From the NCBI GenBank assembly GCA_963682175.1, contig OY821775.1:32610053-32674052 (forward strand): a stretch of DNA of 64,000 nt. Direction: 5' to 3'. Shown piece by piece: positions 1 through 12,543 of this stretch. The notes under the pieces are model-generated. The model had not been told where the DNA came from. It saw only the letters and a program-made list of their open reading frames with translations, and did not search any database. How positions within the stretch are numbered: position 1 is the stretch's first letter; each line of letters opens with the position of its first letter. A program made the position numbers and the translations under genes. Origin of the DNA: Triglochin maritima. Lineage: Eukaryota > Streptophyta > Magnoliopsida > Alismatales > Juncaginaceae.

Positions 1-1115
1 TTGTCCGAATTTTGGTATTTTCCTCACTCATTGCACTTTTCACATACAAACTTCCTCTCAAACTTTATCACTTCTCCCAAAACGAATTCTTCACCATTCC
101 ACAAACAAAACCCCTCCAAATCCATTATTCTCAATGTCTCCTTGAAAAACTTTGCATCTCTACCCCACCTCTTCCAACAAGCAAAGTCTCCGCGAAGAAG
201 AATTTGACGCCCTCCGTTTCAATGAAAGTTCATCTTGATGACGGAATCTAATGGTGTTGGACGAAAAATTTGTTGATGTCAAGTGTCAAAAGTTGTACTA
301 CTCCTTCAATGTCTCCATTATCAACGTCGAGAGAAGAGTCGCAATCAAGGATGTTGAAGCTTTCGAAATCAAGGAGTTTCTTGAAGCCAACCTCCTCTAC
401 TTCCTTACCGACTTTTCTCCTCTCAAGTGGTACCCGAAAGCACATCTTGTTGTTCTATGCCAACCTTCAACCTACCTTCGACACTGATTTTGACTATCCA
501 CCAAAAGGCAATACAATGTTGGACCTGAAATACTATGTCATCACTAGCTCTCTTCTCCAGAGTACTCTTCCGTTTCCTGACGATTGTAAGGATATCTCTG
601 ACCTCTCACTTCTGATTGACTCTGGGGTGTTCTTCAGGAAGGTACGCAAGTCGAGGAGTCCTTCACTCGTGCCTGGATCGATTCTCAACCACATTGATGT
701 AAAGCCCAAATATTGGATCCTAAGCACTATCGCGTGCTCTAACAAATATCCCACTTGTTTCCACTAAGAGTATCTTAATTGAAAACTTCAAGTCATCCTC
801 TTTCACCTCATCGAGAAGATACCAATGAATTGGCCTCGGTACTTCCTGCAATATGTGCTCACAGTCACACTTAACACAACACTTCCTTATTGCATGATGA
901 TCACAACAATTGTGGAGGCCCTCCAGATATCAAGTGAAGGCTTCCATTTCCAAACCAAGCATCAATTGATAAACCAAAAGATGGACACCTTGATGGGGTT
1001 CACAAAACATGGAAATGAGTTGTCCTGCAAAGAGAAGCATAAGGTGATCGAGATTGAGGATAAGGTGAAGACGGTAATAGTGAAGATGATGAAGAAAAAT
1101 AAGAACCGTGATTGA
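1..1115 (+). pseudogene. Accessory plant-transposon-type ORF, copy 1 (decayed)
   Basis: Three overlapping plus-strand reading frames (251-487, 270-767, 825-1115) read as one broken protein. A stretch around 420-465 encodes a YP...V..FYANL-like signature split by a frameshift. Further on, 870-1000 encodes an LPY.MMIT...E segment followed by a basic tail. This order (FYANL block, then LPYgm.lT block) is what I recall for the 'putative plant transposon protein' family that accompanies Sireviruses; the assignment is from memory of the family pattern. A second copy lies at 5160-6067. The start lies outside the window and at least two frameshifts are present. The function of the family is unknown. 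A decayed gag is the main alternative. Confidence 0.5.
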
Positions 1116-1677
1116 TCCTATGTATTGGTCCTGCACTGTGGACTCCTTTTCCTCTCCTTGGGGGCAAGCCTACAAAAATGTATGCCAAGGCCAATAGTAT
1201 TATAGAGGCAAGTATCACACTGGTTAAAACTCAACTCAAACCACCGATGATGGATTGAAGTGGGAACCGGAGCAAACTTGAAGTTCTCCAACTTAGGATC
1301 ATTACAATCCATCCTACACCCACCAACATAGACCACCTATCTAGAGCATTCCGATGACGGATGATATTAGTACTTAGATGCAAAAACATGAGATGATGGT
1401 GGTATACGACTTCGACTACATCTACTCTCGATCTGATGACTCCAACGTCCGTATGTGAGCGTTATCGCACCATGTGGACAAACAATTTGATCAAGTTCAT
1501 AGAAAACACCACCCGTCAAGATGGATTCTACACTTTTTATTGCTAAGGCTATTTCCCGTTTTATGTATTGCTGATTACTATTTGCTTTAAATTTTTCTTT
1601 CTAGTGTTATATTCCCCTTAATGCAATGAATTTCATTCCTAAATGTCTACTTGTGCATGTTTGTCAAATTCTTTAAG
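1116..1677. other. Unassigned gap between accessory ORF relic and pol relic
   Basis: No ORF or repeat that I recognise. By position it should be internal sequence of the Sirevirus-like element, too decayed to read. Confidence 0.3.
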
Positions 1678-1881
1678 GTAGACCATTTTGATGAACGTCA
1701 AAAGGGAGAGAAATAATCTTCAAAGGTGCACTTAGTAATGGTCAAATTTTTTATGCCATTTTACTGGACGGTCTGTTGAGTGTTAGTCAACTTATGGATG
1801 AAAACTACTTTGTTCTTTTTGATCAACCCATGTTCTATAATCTCTACAAGCAACACAAAAACCATTTTTAAAGGGACTACG
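1678..1881 (+). pseudogene. Sirevirus-like copia pol, piece left of the solo LTR
   Basis: The frame encodes a DGLLSVSQLMDENYFVLFD-like peptide, which resembles the protease to GAG-pre-integrase linker of Sirevirus polyproteins (usually LL SISQL CD.G..V.F). It breaks off at 1881, where a solo gypsy LTR begins, and the same polyprotein resumes at 3419. This supports insertion of that LTR into pol. Confidence 0.55.
1877..1881. repeat. Imperfect target-site duplication of solo LTR J, left copy
   Basis: CTACG precedes the LTR and CTAAG (3419-3423) follows it. Four of five bases match, as expected for an old 5-bp duplication. Confidence 0.5.
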
Positions 1882-3418
1882 TGATTGACATCACATCATG
1901 CATACATTCGTGTCTTATATCTTCTATTTTGAACTAAAGCAGTGTTATGTAACGAGTTTTATATTTAAGTTTCAGGAATAAATATGTTTGAGAAGAAGAG
2001 ACACAAAGAGGACCAAAACTTGAGACAAAAGACTGATCGGTGACACTTATGGACTGATGTGCAAGAGAGAAGGACCTTGATGCAGGCCAAGAGGACTAAT
2101 TAGCAAATCGAAAAACTCCACACCATCATGAGGAGTATTATGACAATTATGCTCGCATCTAGATCCCCATAGCCAAACCGGGTGCACCTAACAATAACAA
2201 TTGAAGATGGAAATGCACGAGACAAATACTAGGCGGATTGGACATTTTATGACCACCAATCAGCAGCCATGGACCGCCAATTGGCATCCCATTACAATCC
2301 AAATTCAACCATCTTTGGCTCAGATGTTGGTTATGTTGTTTATATCCATGTTTGGCAGGTTTAATTAGTCCCACATTGGGGGATTGTCCCCAATTACTTT
2401 TTTTCATGCCTATAAATAGAACTCTTTCTTCCTCCTTTGTATTTACCCATTACTTTGTGGCATTCTCTCTACTTAGAGTAAGCTTTGGAGGAAAACTCAA
2501 GTGGAGAAGAATGCTCCTTGTAATGTGAGTCATGTAAATAAAATAATTCTTCTAGTTTTATCTTCATGTTATCTATTTTTAATGTTTGCATGTTTAGCTT
2601 GAATTTATTTTCTTAATCGTAGTATAATTAGAATGTCTTCCTTTCATAATATCATTGTTAGATTAATGAGTAGAGCGTAGTTCCATCCCCCTTTGGGGGG
2701 TGGAGATGATGTACATTTATGTTTGGAGGTTTTGAATGTTTAACAAATTTAGATTGTGTAAACTTGAATGTTTGTATGTTGATCGGGTTTATTTTATTCA
2801 TCTACAAGTTGGGGGATTTTGATGGTTTTGCCATAAGATTAAGGCACTTCCCATGCATTGTTTCCTCATGTTTATTGGCTGAAATTTCCTATTGGATATG
2901 TTACATTTTAGTTGTGTGTTTGTATTAACGTTTAATTGCTTGATTGATTTAAGAAACTTTGTTTTGATGGGTTTTGCCATAAATTTCAGACACATCCCAT
3001 GCTTAGCTTTGTTCTTCACATGAGTTCCTGGTTTTTGATGAGTTTGGCCATAATTTTAGACACACCTCATGCTGAGCCTCGTCTTATGATATTCAAGTAG
3101 TAATTGCTAATATGTTGTGTGAATTGATTGATAGGTTTTGCCATATCTTTAGACACTTCCTATGCATGATGGCACACACACACATGCATACATGAGTCAT
3201 TCATCACTTCTCTCACCTCATATGTGCTAACACCACCACTTAGGGGTTCATCCAAATTTCGTAGTTTAGTGTAGTTCGTGTAATCAAACTTCTTCTCCCC
3301 TCATTTTCCACTTGACTTCGAAAGAACCAGAGTTGACACACCTCCCTGTGGACTCGACCCGTATTTGTCAAGTCTTCATCGACACCGTGCACATACGGTA
3401 TTTAAAACAATTCAATCA
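1882..3418 (+). mobile_element. Solo LTR 'J' of the Athila-like gypsy family
   Basis: The element starts TGATTGACATC and ends ...TTCAATCA. Its body matches the LTRs at 15125-16747 (plus) and 33364-34880, 39127-40649 and 58956-60357 (minus). It contains the family's repeated phrase 'tttgccata..attta.acacttcc.atgc' and a stem of C's and G's around 2690-2702. It splits a Sirevirus-like pol reading frame at 1881/3419. No internal region or second LTR is attached, so it is a product of LTR-LTR recombination. A short CA repeat lies near 3171-3184. Confidence 0.85.
2410..2418 (+). promoter_or_regulatory. TATA box of LTR J
   Basis: CTATAAATA followed by GAACTCTT. The same CTATAAATAGAACTCTT block occurs in the other LTRs of this family (15652, and inverted at 40158-40166 and 59823-59831), so it is the conserved core promoter. 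Confidence 0.65.
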
Positions 3419-4495
3419 CTAAGCAAGGTAATGTTTATGCAGTGAATGTTGATGACATTTATTCATTCTCACATGAAACTTGTTCGGCTGTGTCAAATGA
3501 CAAAACTTGGTTGTCGTACAACCATTCAGGACACATTAGTATGTCTCAATTACACAATTTACCTATATATGATTTAGTAAGAGGACTTCCAAAACTTGAT
3601 TTCAAGAAAGATAAGTTTTGTGATGCTTGCCAGTTTGGAAAACAATTTATAAGTTCCTTCAAATCCTTACTTATGCAAACAACTTCAAAACCTCTAAAAC
3701 TCTTGCATTTGGATCTTTGGGTCCATCAAGGACTGTGGAAAAAGGTATGCATTTGTTATAGTTGATGATTTCACACATTTTACTTGGGTTACTTCTCCTA
3801 CGAACAAATTTCACTCCTTTCAAATTTTTAGAGATTTTTGTAAACATGTTCAAAGAGAGAAGGATTCCAAAATTTTGAGAATTAGAAGTGATCGTGGAGG
3901 AGAGTTTGAAAATAAGTTTTTCCTAAAGTTTTGTGAAAAACATAGTATTGATGACAATTTTTCCTTTCCTCGCACTCCTCAACAAAATGGGATTGTTGAC
4001 AGGAAGAATAGAACTCTCCAAGAGATGGCTAGGGCCATAATTTGTGAAAAGAGTCTTCCAAAATATTTTTGGGGTGTAGTCAACACCGCTTGTTTGTTTT
4101 AAATTGTGTCCTTATTCGGTCGATTATGAAGAAAACCCCTTTCAAATCGTGGCATCAAAGAGTTCCAAAATTTCCTATTTCGAGGCCTTTTCTTCCAAAT
4201 GTTTTTCCTCAATGCTAAAGATAATTTTGACAAATTTGATGCCAAATATGATGATGCTGTATTTCTAAGTTATTCCAATAAAAGTAAAGCATATAGAATT
4301 TACAACAAGAGAACTCTCGGTATGGAGGGATCTTTTCATGTCAACTTTGATGAGTTGGCACAAGTTGACAACCTCCCCTTGTTGATGATTACATGGATGT
4401 TATCTGAAATGATCGTAACAAGACCCACTCTAGAGACACAACAAGAACCTCAAGAACCACCAAAAAGGATATTGAGGAACTTCTCAAGGATTTAA
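3419..4495 (+). pseudogene. Sirevirus-like copia pol: GAG-pre-integrase and integrase
   Basis: Reading frames 3442-3765, 3875-4102 and 4199-4495 cover the H..H...C..C zinc-binding region (NHSGHIS ... FCDACQFGKQ), the first catalytic Asp block (LLHLDLW), the second (SDRGGEF) and the third (NGIVDRKNRTLQEMAR). The catalytic Glu of the last block, usually ERKN, is Asp here, and the frames are separated by stops and shifts. Together with the RT piece downstream the wording is typical of Sirevirus (SIRE/Maximus) polyproteins. The enzyme would insert element cDNA into chromosomes; this copy is dead. Confidence 0.8.
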
Positions 4496-4599
4496 TATAT
4501 AGAAAGGACAATCCTCCAAACTTAGTAAAAGGGCATGTATCTCGTCGGGTGGTGACAATCTATTGCTCTTGTATGTTTCAGTTCTCAATTTTAAGGTAA

Positions 4600-5133
4600 A
4601 AGGTTGAACAAGCATGTGAAAATAATTTTTAGCAAATGGCTATGCATGAAGAGCTTAACCAATTAGTACGGAATGATGTTTGGCAAGCTTAAGAATGTTT
4701 AAAATGGATATTAATAATGCATTTTAAATGACTTTATTATGAAAGAAGTTTCTGTTGTCTAGCCTCTCGACTTTATGAATGAGACTTACCAAGACCACGT
4801 TTACGAGCTTAAGAAGATTTCTGATGGTCTCAAATAAGCTCCTCGAGCTTGGTATGGGAGGTTGAAGAACTCCTTGCTTGAGAGGGATTTCACAATGGGT
4901 CAAGTCGACACAACTCCTTTTGTAAAATAAAAGTGCAAAGATCTATTAGTGATTCAAATCTACGTTGATGATATCATATTTGGTGCTATTAATGATATTC
5001 TTCCCAATGATTTCTTTTAGTCTATGCACTGTAAATTAGAGATGAGCCTAATGGGAGAATCCAATTTCTTTCTTTGGACTCCAAATCAAGCAAACGAAGG
5101 AGGGCAACTTCATAAACCTAACCAAATATTTTC
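4600..5133 (+). pseudogene. Sirevirus-like copia reverse transcriptase, 3'-truncated
   Basis: A decayed RT frame shows KIS.GLK.APRAWYGRL (4810-4870) and the active-site block IYVDDIIFGA (around 4955-4990), with stops at about 4834 and 4928. It continues to a SFFL..QIKQ-like region (about 5060-5110) and stops matching after an NLTKY-like peptide near 5130. The sequence then passes into the second accessory ORF copy. RNase H is missing, so a deletion joined RT to that ORF. Confidence 0.75.
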
Positions 5134-6067
5134 CTATTCTTCCATCATCTGATATTGTTGAAGCCAATCATATTACTGTCTTATGCACTACATTGTTTTC
5201 ACACAAATATTATCCATTCCTTGTGCAACAACTTTACTGTAATCTTCGCCATATGAATTGTAATATGTGTCTCCTCAAAACCATGACTAACGGCAAAACT
5301 TTTAATCTCACACCTGGTCTTATTAATGATGTACTTTCCACACCTTTCTCGGGGACCGATATCTATCTTTATCATCCAGCTACCTCTCTTGAGATAGGCC
5401 CCGATGACATGATTGAGGAACTTTATATTTGTAAAAGTAAAGGCAACCCGTCCATAATCTTTCTCTCATTAATCCTTTATGTAGGGTTCTTATCTACATT
5501 ATTTCCTACAACCTTTTATCAAAGAACGACCAGAATGATGAAATCTCTTAACTAAAATTAGTTTGCATTTACTACATTTTCAAACAAATTCTTGACAATT
5601 GGCCAATGTTCCTGTTCCAACACATGTTTTATAGAAAAAGTAAATCACTTCCTTATTCGATGTGGCTCTCCAACATCTATAATGAATTCAAAATAGACAC
5701 CTCCTTTTCCCTTGGCAGTCCACAAGTATCACATCTGGAGTCAATTAAGTCCAAAATGTTGGAACCTCATGGGTCAGACTCAATTTTCGCAAAAAAACCT
5801 CAATACATCCTCTAATCTCAAGATGAAGTGATCTCTTAAGAGTGCTCTACATCAACACCTTTTCTTGGTCCTGCTCCTGATCCTGCTCCTAAAGTTGCCA
5901 CCTATGAGCAATCTCCACAAGCACCATGTAAACCTGATACTCCCGTAGACATGGAAGTGGAAGGTGGTGAAGAAGAAGATGACACTTGGGATCAATACCA
6001 ACAAACCTATGAAGCTTATATACAACAATATGAACGTTGGGGAGATGGTTTTGGTTGGTATGAGTGA
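5134..6067 (+). pseudogene. Accessory plant-transposon-type ORF, copy 2
   Basis: The frame at 5193-5555 starts with a YYPFLVQQLYCNL block (family signature YP.lV..FYaNL) and continues with NGKTFNLTPGLINDVL. The frame at 5606-5815 carries LPYSMWLSNIYNEFKID (family LPYgm.lT.if..f.vd). The end (about 5830-6067) is an acidic, proline- then Tyr/Trp-rich tail closing with TGA at 6065-6067. The stops between them are lesions. It lies between pol and the polypurine tract, the usual site of an extra ORF in Sireviruses. Function unknown; sometimes loosely called env-like, but I see no signal peptide or membrane span. Confidence 0.6.
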
Positions 6068-6577
6068 GACGCACCGAACCGACGTATGATCCATATGAAT
6101 ACCATTACCTTCGTGATGGATTGGATTGCTTGGGTGCTCGTATGACTCAGTTGGAGGAATCTAAATCGACAGACTTGGCCAATTTGAAGCTGACACTTCT
6201 TCTCGCTTCGACTACGTACAAGCTGGGATTTATTCTAATCTTGAGCTCCTATATTATCAGAAGATGGGTTGATAGTTTTTGATATCTTGCTTTGGTTTGT
6301 TTAGTGTTTTGGTTATTGTGTTCTTGTCTTCTGTATTAAAAACATTTTGGTGTTTTGTTATTTGGTCATCGTTAAGTGTTAGTTTTGATGTTAGACTTTA
6401 TTTTGTCTCTTGTTGTAAGACTCTCCTTTCATCTTACTGATCCATATATATGCATACAGTTAGATGGAGTTTACATGTTTTAGGGATATGTATTGTGATA
6501 GGGGGAATTTATGCTAAAATTTTAACATGATTAACATGCATATAGTGAATAGGTTTGTGATCATCAAAGAGGGAGAT
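6068..6577 (+). other. 3' untranslated region and polypurine tract of the Sirevirus-like element
   Basis: Non-coding T-rich sequence ending in the purine run CAAAGAGGGAGAT (6565-6577) directly before the TGTTGGC start of the LTR. This is the primer site for plus-strand DNA synthesis and fixes the LTR as the 3' one. Confidence 0.7.
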
Positions 6578-8053
6578 TGTTGGCTTTTCGGCTAATCATA
6601 TAGTTTTTTGATGATTTTGGCTAAACCTATCACTAAACATGAACTAATGAAATATAAACTCTTACATGCATGCATCATATACTATATTGTATATCTATTG
6701 GATGAAATAAGTTTCCGGTTTGGAAATGATGGAATGCAACCCTCTCATGTGAAAAAAATCAAGAAATGCAGACAAAATTGAATGTATCTTTCACTTTCTT
6801 GAGTGCTTAGGAAATGATGTAAACATGAGCATTTCAGATTATTTTTACCTGACACACATTAAGTTACGTATAGATGTCACACACGAAATTTCATATCATT
6901 TGGGCTTCAATATTTTTCCCAAACTAAACCCAAAAAAGCACCCAAAATCAATTAAGTCTGTCTATGCCCTAAATATAGACCACTAGTTCTTTCGGTCTGA
7001 TCGTTTGGAAAAAAACTTTTCTTGGTGGAATGGTCGACCGGTATAACAATTTGGTGCAATGGTTTCCAAGTTTTCAAATCTCCATTTCAAGTTGTTTTCT
7101 TGCATTTTTCCTCCAATGACTAACTTGAAGATCATGCATTTATCAAATTTGGTCTTGTGGATATTAGTCAACCTGACCACTTTTAGCGATCGACCGAATT
7201 AGACCTAAAACAAGACAATAACATTTTTAAGATTTGTTCAATCGTTCCTTCGCTAACAGTCGACCTACCATTTCTATCACACGCATAATCACACCAAAAC
7301 ACTAAGTCAGTCAATTGTTCCTTCTTCATCAGCCGACCCTTGCCTTATGAAATGAAAAAACCCTTAGGCTAGCCCTTACACAGTCAACTGTTTACACCTT
7401 TGTTTCAATGTTCACTTATGTTTAAGCCAATGGTCGAACGAAAGTCACCAAATGGTTGACCGTTTGGCAACCAACTGGTACTTCTCTTTTGCTATATTTA
7501 TCAGTTGCTTCATTATCTCTTTTATCTTCTGGCCAATGACTCTATTGTCTCTATGCCTATATATATGAGCGATTTAGACAAAACTCTGCACACTCATTAC
7601 GATCCAACGCTCTCACAATTATTATAGATCCAAAACAACTTTCTACACACTTGTGCTTCATCTTGAACTCTACCACTTGAACTTAACATAGCCAAATCCT
7701 TTTAGGTACGTGCTCAAGTTAGAGCCCCAAATTTCTCAAGAATTTTGTAGCCTTAGATTGGAGAATCTCCTGGGTTGTGGGAGAAGACTCAAATATTAGG
7801 GAGTGTCATTTTCTTTTGGTGAACAAAGCTTGATCCGGCACAAGACATAGATGGATAGTGTATAGCGGGGCTCACAGTTCCAGCAAGGCTTGTAAGAGAG
7901 GACTAGGACCCAATTGGGGTGCCAACCTCTTTATATCACAATGTTTTCTGTGGTTTACTATTCACTTCTTTACCCCTTTGGAATTTGTCATTAACATTCT
8001 ATTTAGTCTACTTACCCCCAGTAGACCTCTACCACGACCATTTAGATTCTACA
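6578..8053 (+). mobile_element. 3' LTR of the Sirevirus-like element ('K')
   Basis: Starts TGTTGGCTTTTCGGC after the polypurine tract and ends ..TTAGATTCTACA. Its length (about 1.48 kb) and layout match solo LTRs C, D and E: TGTTGGCTTTT start, GTCGACC-type motifs (around 7030-7470), TATA box, conserved hairpin, 'aagagaggactagga' phrase, RYTCTACA end. This links the TGTTGGC LTR family to a Sirevirus pol. The 3' end is placed by alignment with E and could be off by a few bases. Confidence 0.75.
7558..7565 (+). promoter_or_regulatory. TATA box of LTR K
   Basis: TATATATA in the context GCCTATATATATGAGCGA, at the same place as TATATAAG in LTR C (52038) and TATAAATA in LTR E (44291). Confidence 0.5.
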
Positions 8054-8099
8054 TTATTGAGTCGTAGGATCATAAGTAAATATGAGCACAAATTTAATT

Positions 8100-9382
8100 C
8101 ATGACCAAATAGTTAGAAAATCCATAAGTTCTGTGCACACCACTTTCAAATGACTACATCCCCTGTCCAGTTGTCCGAATCCAAATTCAACTCTTGACCC
8201 ATCCAGATTCGGAAGACCAATTCTCCAATTCAGTCGTCCGAGTTTGTCAATAGTGAAACCTGGTGTTTTGGCTTGTTTTAGATGATTGTTTTCTTAATTA
8301 TGTCATTCGAACATTTTCTTGGATTTTCCCGCATTTATTTTGGATGACTGGTTGTTTCATTTAATCATCCGAACTTGCTCAGTCATTTTGAGTGTTACGA
8401 GTTAATATTTGGGATGATAGTTCCATGCTTTTAGTCATTTGAGTCTTGTTTGATTAAAGGTAATTATACCAAAAATTGTCATTGTATTATGTCAAATATT
8501 TAAGCTTTTCCCAAGGGCTATATCTAAATTTGTCGAACTATGCTACCTTTGATTCAGGACGTTCCATCCTTCATTCAGACATCTGATGGGTATATAGTTT
8601 GACGACTGGTTTAGTCATTAAGTAGTATGAATTTGTTTCCAGTAAATCATGAAACTTACTGTCAACTAAGTCAGACGACTAAACCTTGTCCTAGTCATCT
8701 GAATCCTTGATTGACTCAAATTCAAATTTCTTGACCTACTCACTTTGGACTGCCCTTGCTTCATTCACTCATCCAAATCAAGGGAACCAATACACTAACC
8801 AAGCTTTCAGACTATTGGTGCTCTCATTTTGTCGTCTGAATCTGGGCTCAGCGAAACTATAATCTTTGTCTCTTTTGCCTTATACTTAGTTTCAACCCCA
8901 TTTCTCGCGAGCCTATAACATAGACTTAAGAGAGAATACATCTATTACACTTATTAAAATCTGTTATTTATCTCTTGCTCTCATATCTCACCAATTTAAG
9001 CATCACTCTCACTTGATCATCAAAATTCTCATCATTGTGATTCAAGTGCCCAAGTTAGAGTTTAATACTTCTTGCTGACTCTAAAGTTGTAACTCTTGTT
9101 GGAGTGATCATCACAGGGATAGTCTGGGTGCTTGTGTTGTAAGGAAGGTGTGATCTCGGCCTGAAACTGAGCTATGAGAGTGAAGACGTAATCAAGGCTT
9201 GAGATCGAGCGGGGCTTGTAATAAAGAACTAGGACTCGAATAAAGGGTGCATAACCTCATTATATCGTTGCTTCTTTGTGGTTTGCGATCTTCTTCTTCA
9301 TATCTTTTTATTTTCCATTTGCATTCCATTCACTCTACTTAGTCCCTCTAGACCTCTATTAGGGTTATTTAGATCCTATACA
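8100..9382 (+). mobile_element. Second, diverged Sirevirus-type LTR fragment ('Q')
   Basis: The 3' part (about 9040-9382) follows the LTR K/E/C order: a 'caagtgcccaagttagag' phrase, a hairpin region, 'gagcggggcttgtaa..aagaactaggac', 'tttgtggtttgc' and the end AGATCCTATACA. The first 300 bp or so are missing. In place of GGTCGACC it carries many diverged cousins (GTCGTCCGA, GTCATCTGAA, CATCCGAA). The 5' border is uncertain. Confidence 0.6.
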
Positions 9383-11189
9383 ACCACCTTATCATAAGAA
9401 TTTGTATAGTCAAAATTAAGATCAACAATATTGACCTCTGTCACACACAAAATAACTCAACGGAGGGTTGGTCCAACTACTCCATAGCATCCCTAGACAA
9501 TTTACACCACTATGGAAAAGCTTGTCAGACCTATTTACTTGAGGTAAAGGATTACCTCATATTTCTGAAGTACGTCTTATAAAGGAACCTTTCGTGACTG
9601 CGTACAACACAAATGTGTTTAGTGACTTTTCCACACAACAAACAATTGTGGTAAAAAAGAAAGTTAACAGCCACAGATCCATCATTAATCACTTCCTTAT
9701 CCTGAACATGTAAATGTCATCAGGGAATCACTAGTGGTTGAAGGATTGCATGACTACGAGCCTCCTGGGATGGAAGTCTTTCCTAATGAAGAACCCTCAA
9801 TCATAGCAAACAATTCAGATGACATGCATTAGGTCCCTTGCAAATATTGTGTAAAGGTCGGACAATCCTCCATAATGAAGAGTAAGCAACCTACTCATGA
9901 CTCCAGACTTCCACCTCTCATTTTGAAGTCTAGAGGTCCTTCATAGAGATTCCAGTGCAGAATCATGTGTAACAAACCCTAATGAAATACAGTTAGCGTG
10001 AAAAAGGACGAATCTTTCGACGCAATTAGTCAGTTATAGAAAACAAAAAAAAAATATTTTTATGGGAATTATTCCAGACTTGACAAACTCATAAAGTAGT
10101 TCTCCTCAATGCTCTAGAGGAAACATTAGTCTCTGAAAACGTTCTCTCACAGCAACTCAAGGAAATGGTGGGTATAGTAATGCCTTATTGGAGCATTACA
10201 TTTTCCAACATAGACCTTCCCAAAGAAGGAAAATATCAGTAGCTAAATATTGATGGCAATTACGTGGCAATGTACTCAAGACTGATTCACAGAGTTCGAG
10301 AGAAGAAATTTAGAAGCTCGTCTTTGCAAACTAGCCAACGGCTTGATATCATAGCTTCTCCTATGCTAATGACGACCACAACACTAAAAGTGAGGACATG
10401 ACTGGTACATCTAGTCAGGTAGTCCACTATGTCACAACTTCTTTGTTATGGGTGGAAGTTAGGGTAAGGGTTAGGAAAGCAGAATGAGAGAATGCTCGAG
10501 CCAATTTTGGTTGAGTTGCAACCACACGGATTTTGTCTAGGGTATGCACAACCAACATCTGTCGAACCTATGTCACTCGAGTCCCGACCACCGACCTTTG
10601 CCCTTAAAGGATCTCAGCTATATGAAATGACAATGACTGACTCACCATCCTCACATGTTTGTGATGAAAACTTCAAACATCAAGTTAGCAAATGTCTTAT
10701 TTGTTTATCATTACGATCAACGAGGTAGATCCCCGTTATACAGAGCCTATTAAAAAAGCAAGCAGCTCTAATGTTGTCCTATGGGCACCAGAAGAAGTCC
10801 AACAAGAATGTAAAGCTTTAAAAAAGAATTCCTGATTCTCCATTACAAAAAATAACTTAAAACCTATGTGTAATTATGAAAAAGAATCAGGAAAAAACCC
10901 AAAAATACAAAAGCAAATAGTAGTAGCATTAAAAGTAGAAGTAGCAGACATAGAAAGACATGATCAGAGTCCTAACAACCCTAAACTGCTAGAAATTCTA
11001 AAAGACCAAGGCGAAGAGTTTACTAGAAGGGTTTAGAAAGAAAAAGACGTAAAACGAAAGGTATACACACTCGAAAATAAAAACAAAGTTACATTGGGAT
11101 GTTAGAACATCCTCGACTCCTACAAAATGGTTGAGATAAAACCTACAACTTTTGTAAATTGCTTGATCGATCTATAAAAATGAATGTCA
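9383..11189 (+). pseudogene. Probable gag-protease part of a Tat/Ogre gypsy relic
   Basis: Heavily decayed. Only short peptides can be read (for example 10492-10728, and a glutamate-rich run near 9750-9830). The assignment rests on its position directly upstream of the recognisable Tat/Ogre-type RT at 11190-11720. No motif of its own is decisive. Confidence 0.3.
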
Positions 11190-11720
11190 CTGTTGCTCGC
11201 CTTGAGCCATGCTAACATCCCTGGTGTAGACGAGAGTATAATTAGACACCACGTTCCTATCCTCCTTCGTGCTAGACCCGTTCGACAAAAATTAAGGCAA
11301 TGTCGACCACTACATGTGTTACGTGACAAAGAATAAATAATGAAATTTACATGACGTCAGATTTATTCAAAATTCTAGTTACTTAAAGTGGTTAGCCTAC
11401 ATTGTCCTTATCCTGAAGAAGGATTGAAAGGTTAGTGTCTGTATAGATTTTGAGATTTAAATGTAGCTAGTTCGAAAGATAACTTCCCTCTCATACACAT
11501 TAATTTACTATTTGATAACACCACAGGTTATGACATGTTATCCTTTATAAACAACATTTCAGGATATACCGAGATAAAATGGTTGAGGAAGACATGGAGA
11601 AAATGCCATTTGTCATGCCCTAGGGAACCTTTTGTTACAATCTGATGCCATTTGGACTCAAAATGTATGAATATTGCATGAATAGAATGTATGATATGCT
11701 ACTAATCAACGACTTAGGGT
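11190..11720 (+). pseudogene. Tat/Ogre-type Ty3/gypsy reverse transcriptase relic
   Basis: About 11199-11335 encodes SHANIPGVDESIIRHH followed by an ARPVRQKLRQCRP-like block, the N-terminal RT lead-in of Tat/Ogre elements (usually dMPGid..i..H.L......pvkQKlR). About 11395-11700 encodes, over several frames, the palm motifs corresponding to vcvDFrdLN.A.pKD.fPLP and SGY.qI.m...D..KT.F...G. Several stops (11329, 11428, 11455 region) and frameshifts break it. It ends near 11720, before the YVDD box. Confidence 0.7.
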
Positions 11721-11754
11721 TTTGATGTGGATTTTGAGTATGAAAAGCAATTAG

Positions 11755-12371
11755 TCGACTATTAGGGGAGAAACGATTGAACGAATTTCTTACTATCTAG
11801 TATTGGATTCAATTCAGTGAACCGCTAAGAGGGGAAAATAAACAAAACGGTTTTAAATGGAAATTTAAAAATCAGGAAATGGTCAAACCAAATGGCCATA
11901 ATGGTCGACCATTCCTCCAAGAGATGCCTTGTTGCAAATGGCAAGACCAAATAAAGTGGCGGTCACCTATTTTCGCACTGGCAGACTTAAATTGGTTTTG
12001 GGTGGTTTCTCAGGTTTAGTTTGGGTAATCTATAGAAATCCAAATGATATGAAACTTTATGTGTCACTTTTATAGGTAACCTATTGTGTGTATGATGGAA
12101 GAAATCGACTCAAATGCTCAAGTTCACATGATTTCCTAAGAACTCAAGAAAGTGAAAAATTACAACCAATTTGTCATCGTTTTTTGATCCTTTCTTGCGC
12201 GGTTGATTCATATTTCTTCATTACCAAACCTAAAACTCAAGTTATCCAAGAGAGATATAAATATAGTACATAATGTATACGTGTGGGAATATATACTTGA
12301 TTTATACATGTTTAGTGATAGGTTTAACTTGAATTATCAAAACAACCATATAATTAGCCAAAAATCCAACA
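11755..12371 (-). mobile_element. Inverted 5' piece of a Sirevirus-type LTR
   Basis: Read on the minus strand it begins TGTTGGATTTTTGGCTAATTA at 12371 and follows LTR K for about 620 bp, sharing the 'cctatcactaaacatg' and 'gttcaatcgttyc' phrases and GTCGACC-type motifs. It breaks off near 11755. It is a truncated LTR in opposite orientation to K and L. Confidence 0.65.
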
Positions 12372-12543
12372 CATCCTAGAGGTTACTAAGTGTTTGTTCA
12401 AGCTCCTCGTTGGTATTTTAGATTTTGGACAAAAATCAAAGAAGAAAGATCTTGTTCATTCATTGCTTAGTATATCTCTCTCGTTGGTTTGTCCCGTGAT
12501 TTTCCCTTCTTATTGAGATTTCCATGTTAAATTTTGTGCTTTA
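12372..12543. other. Unassigned spacer between two LTRs
   Basis: 172 bp with no recognised feature; possibly internal sequence of the Tat/Ogre relic. Confidence 0.3.
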
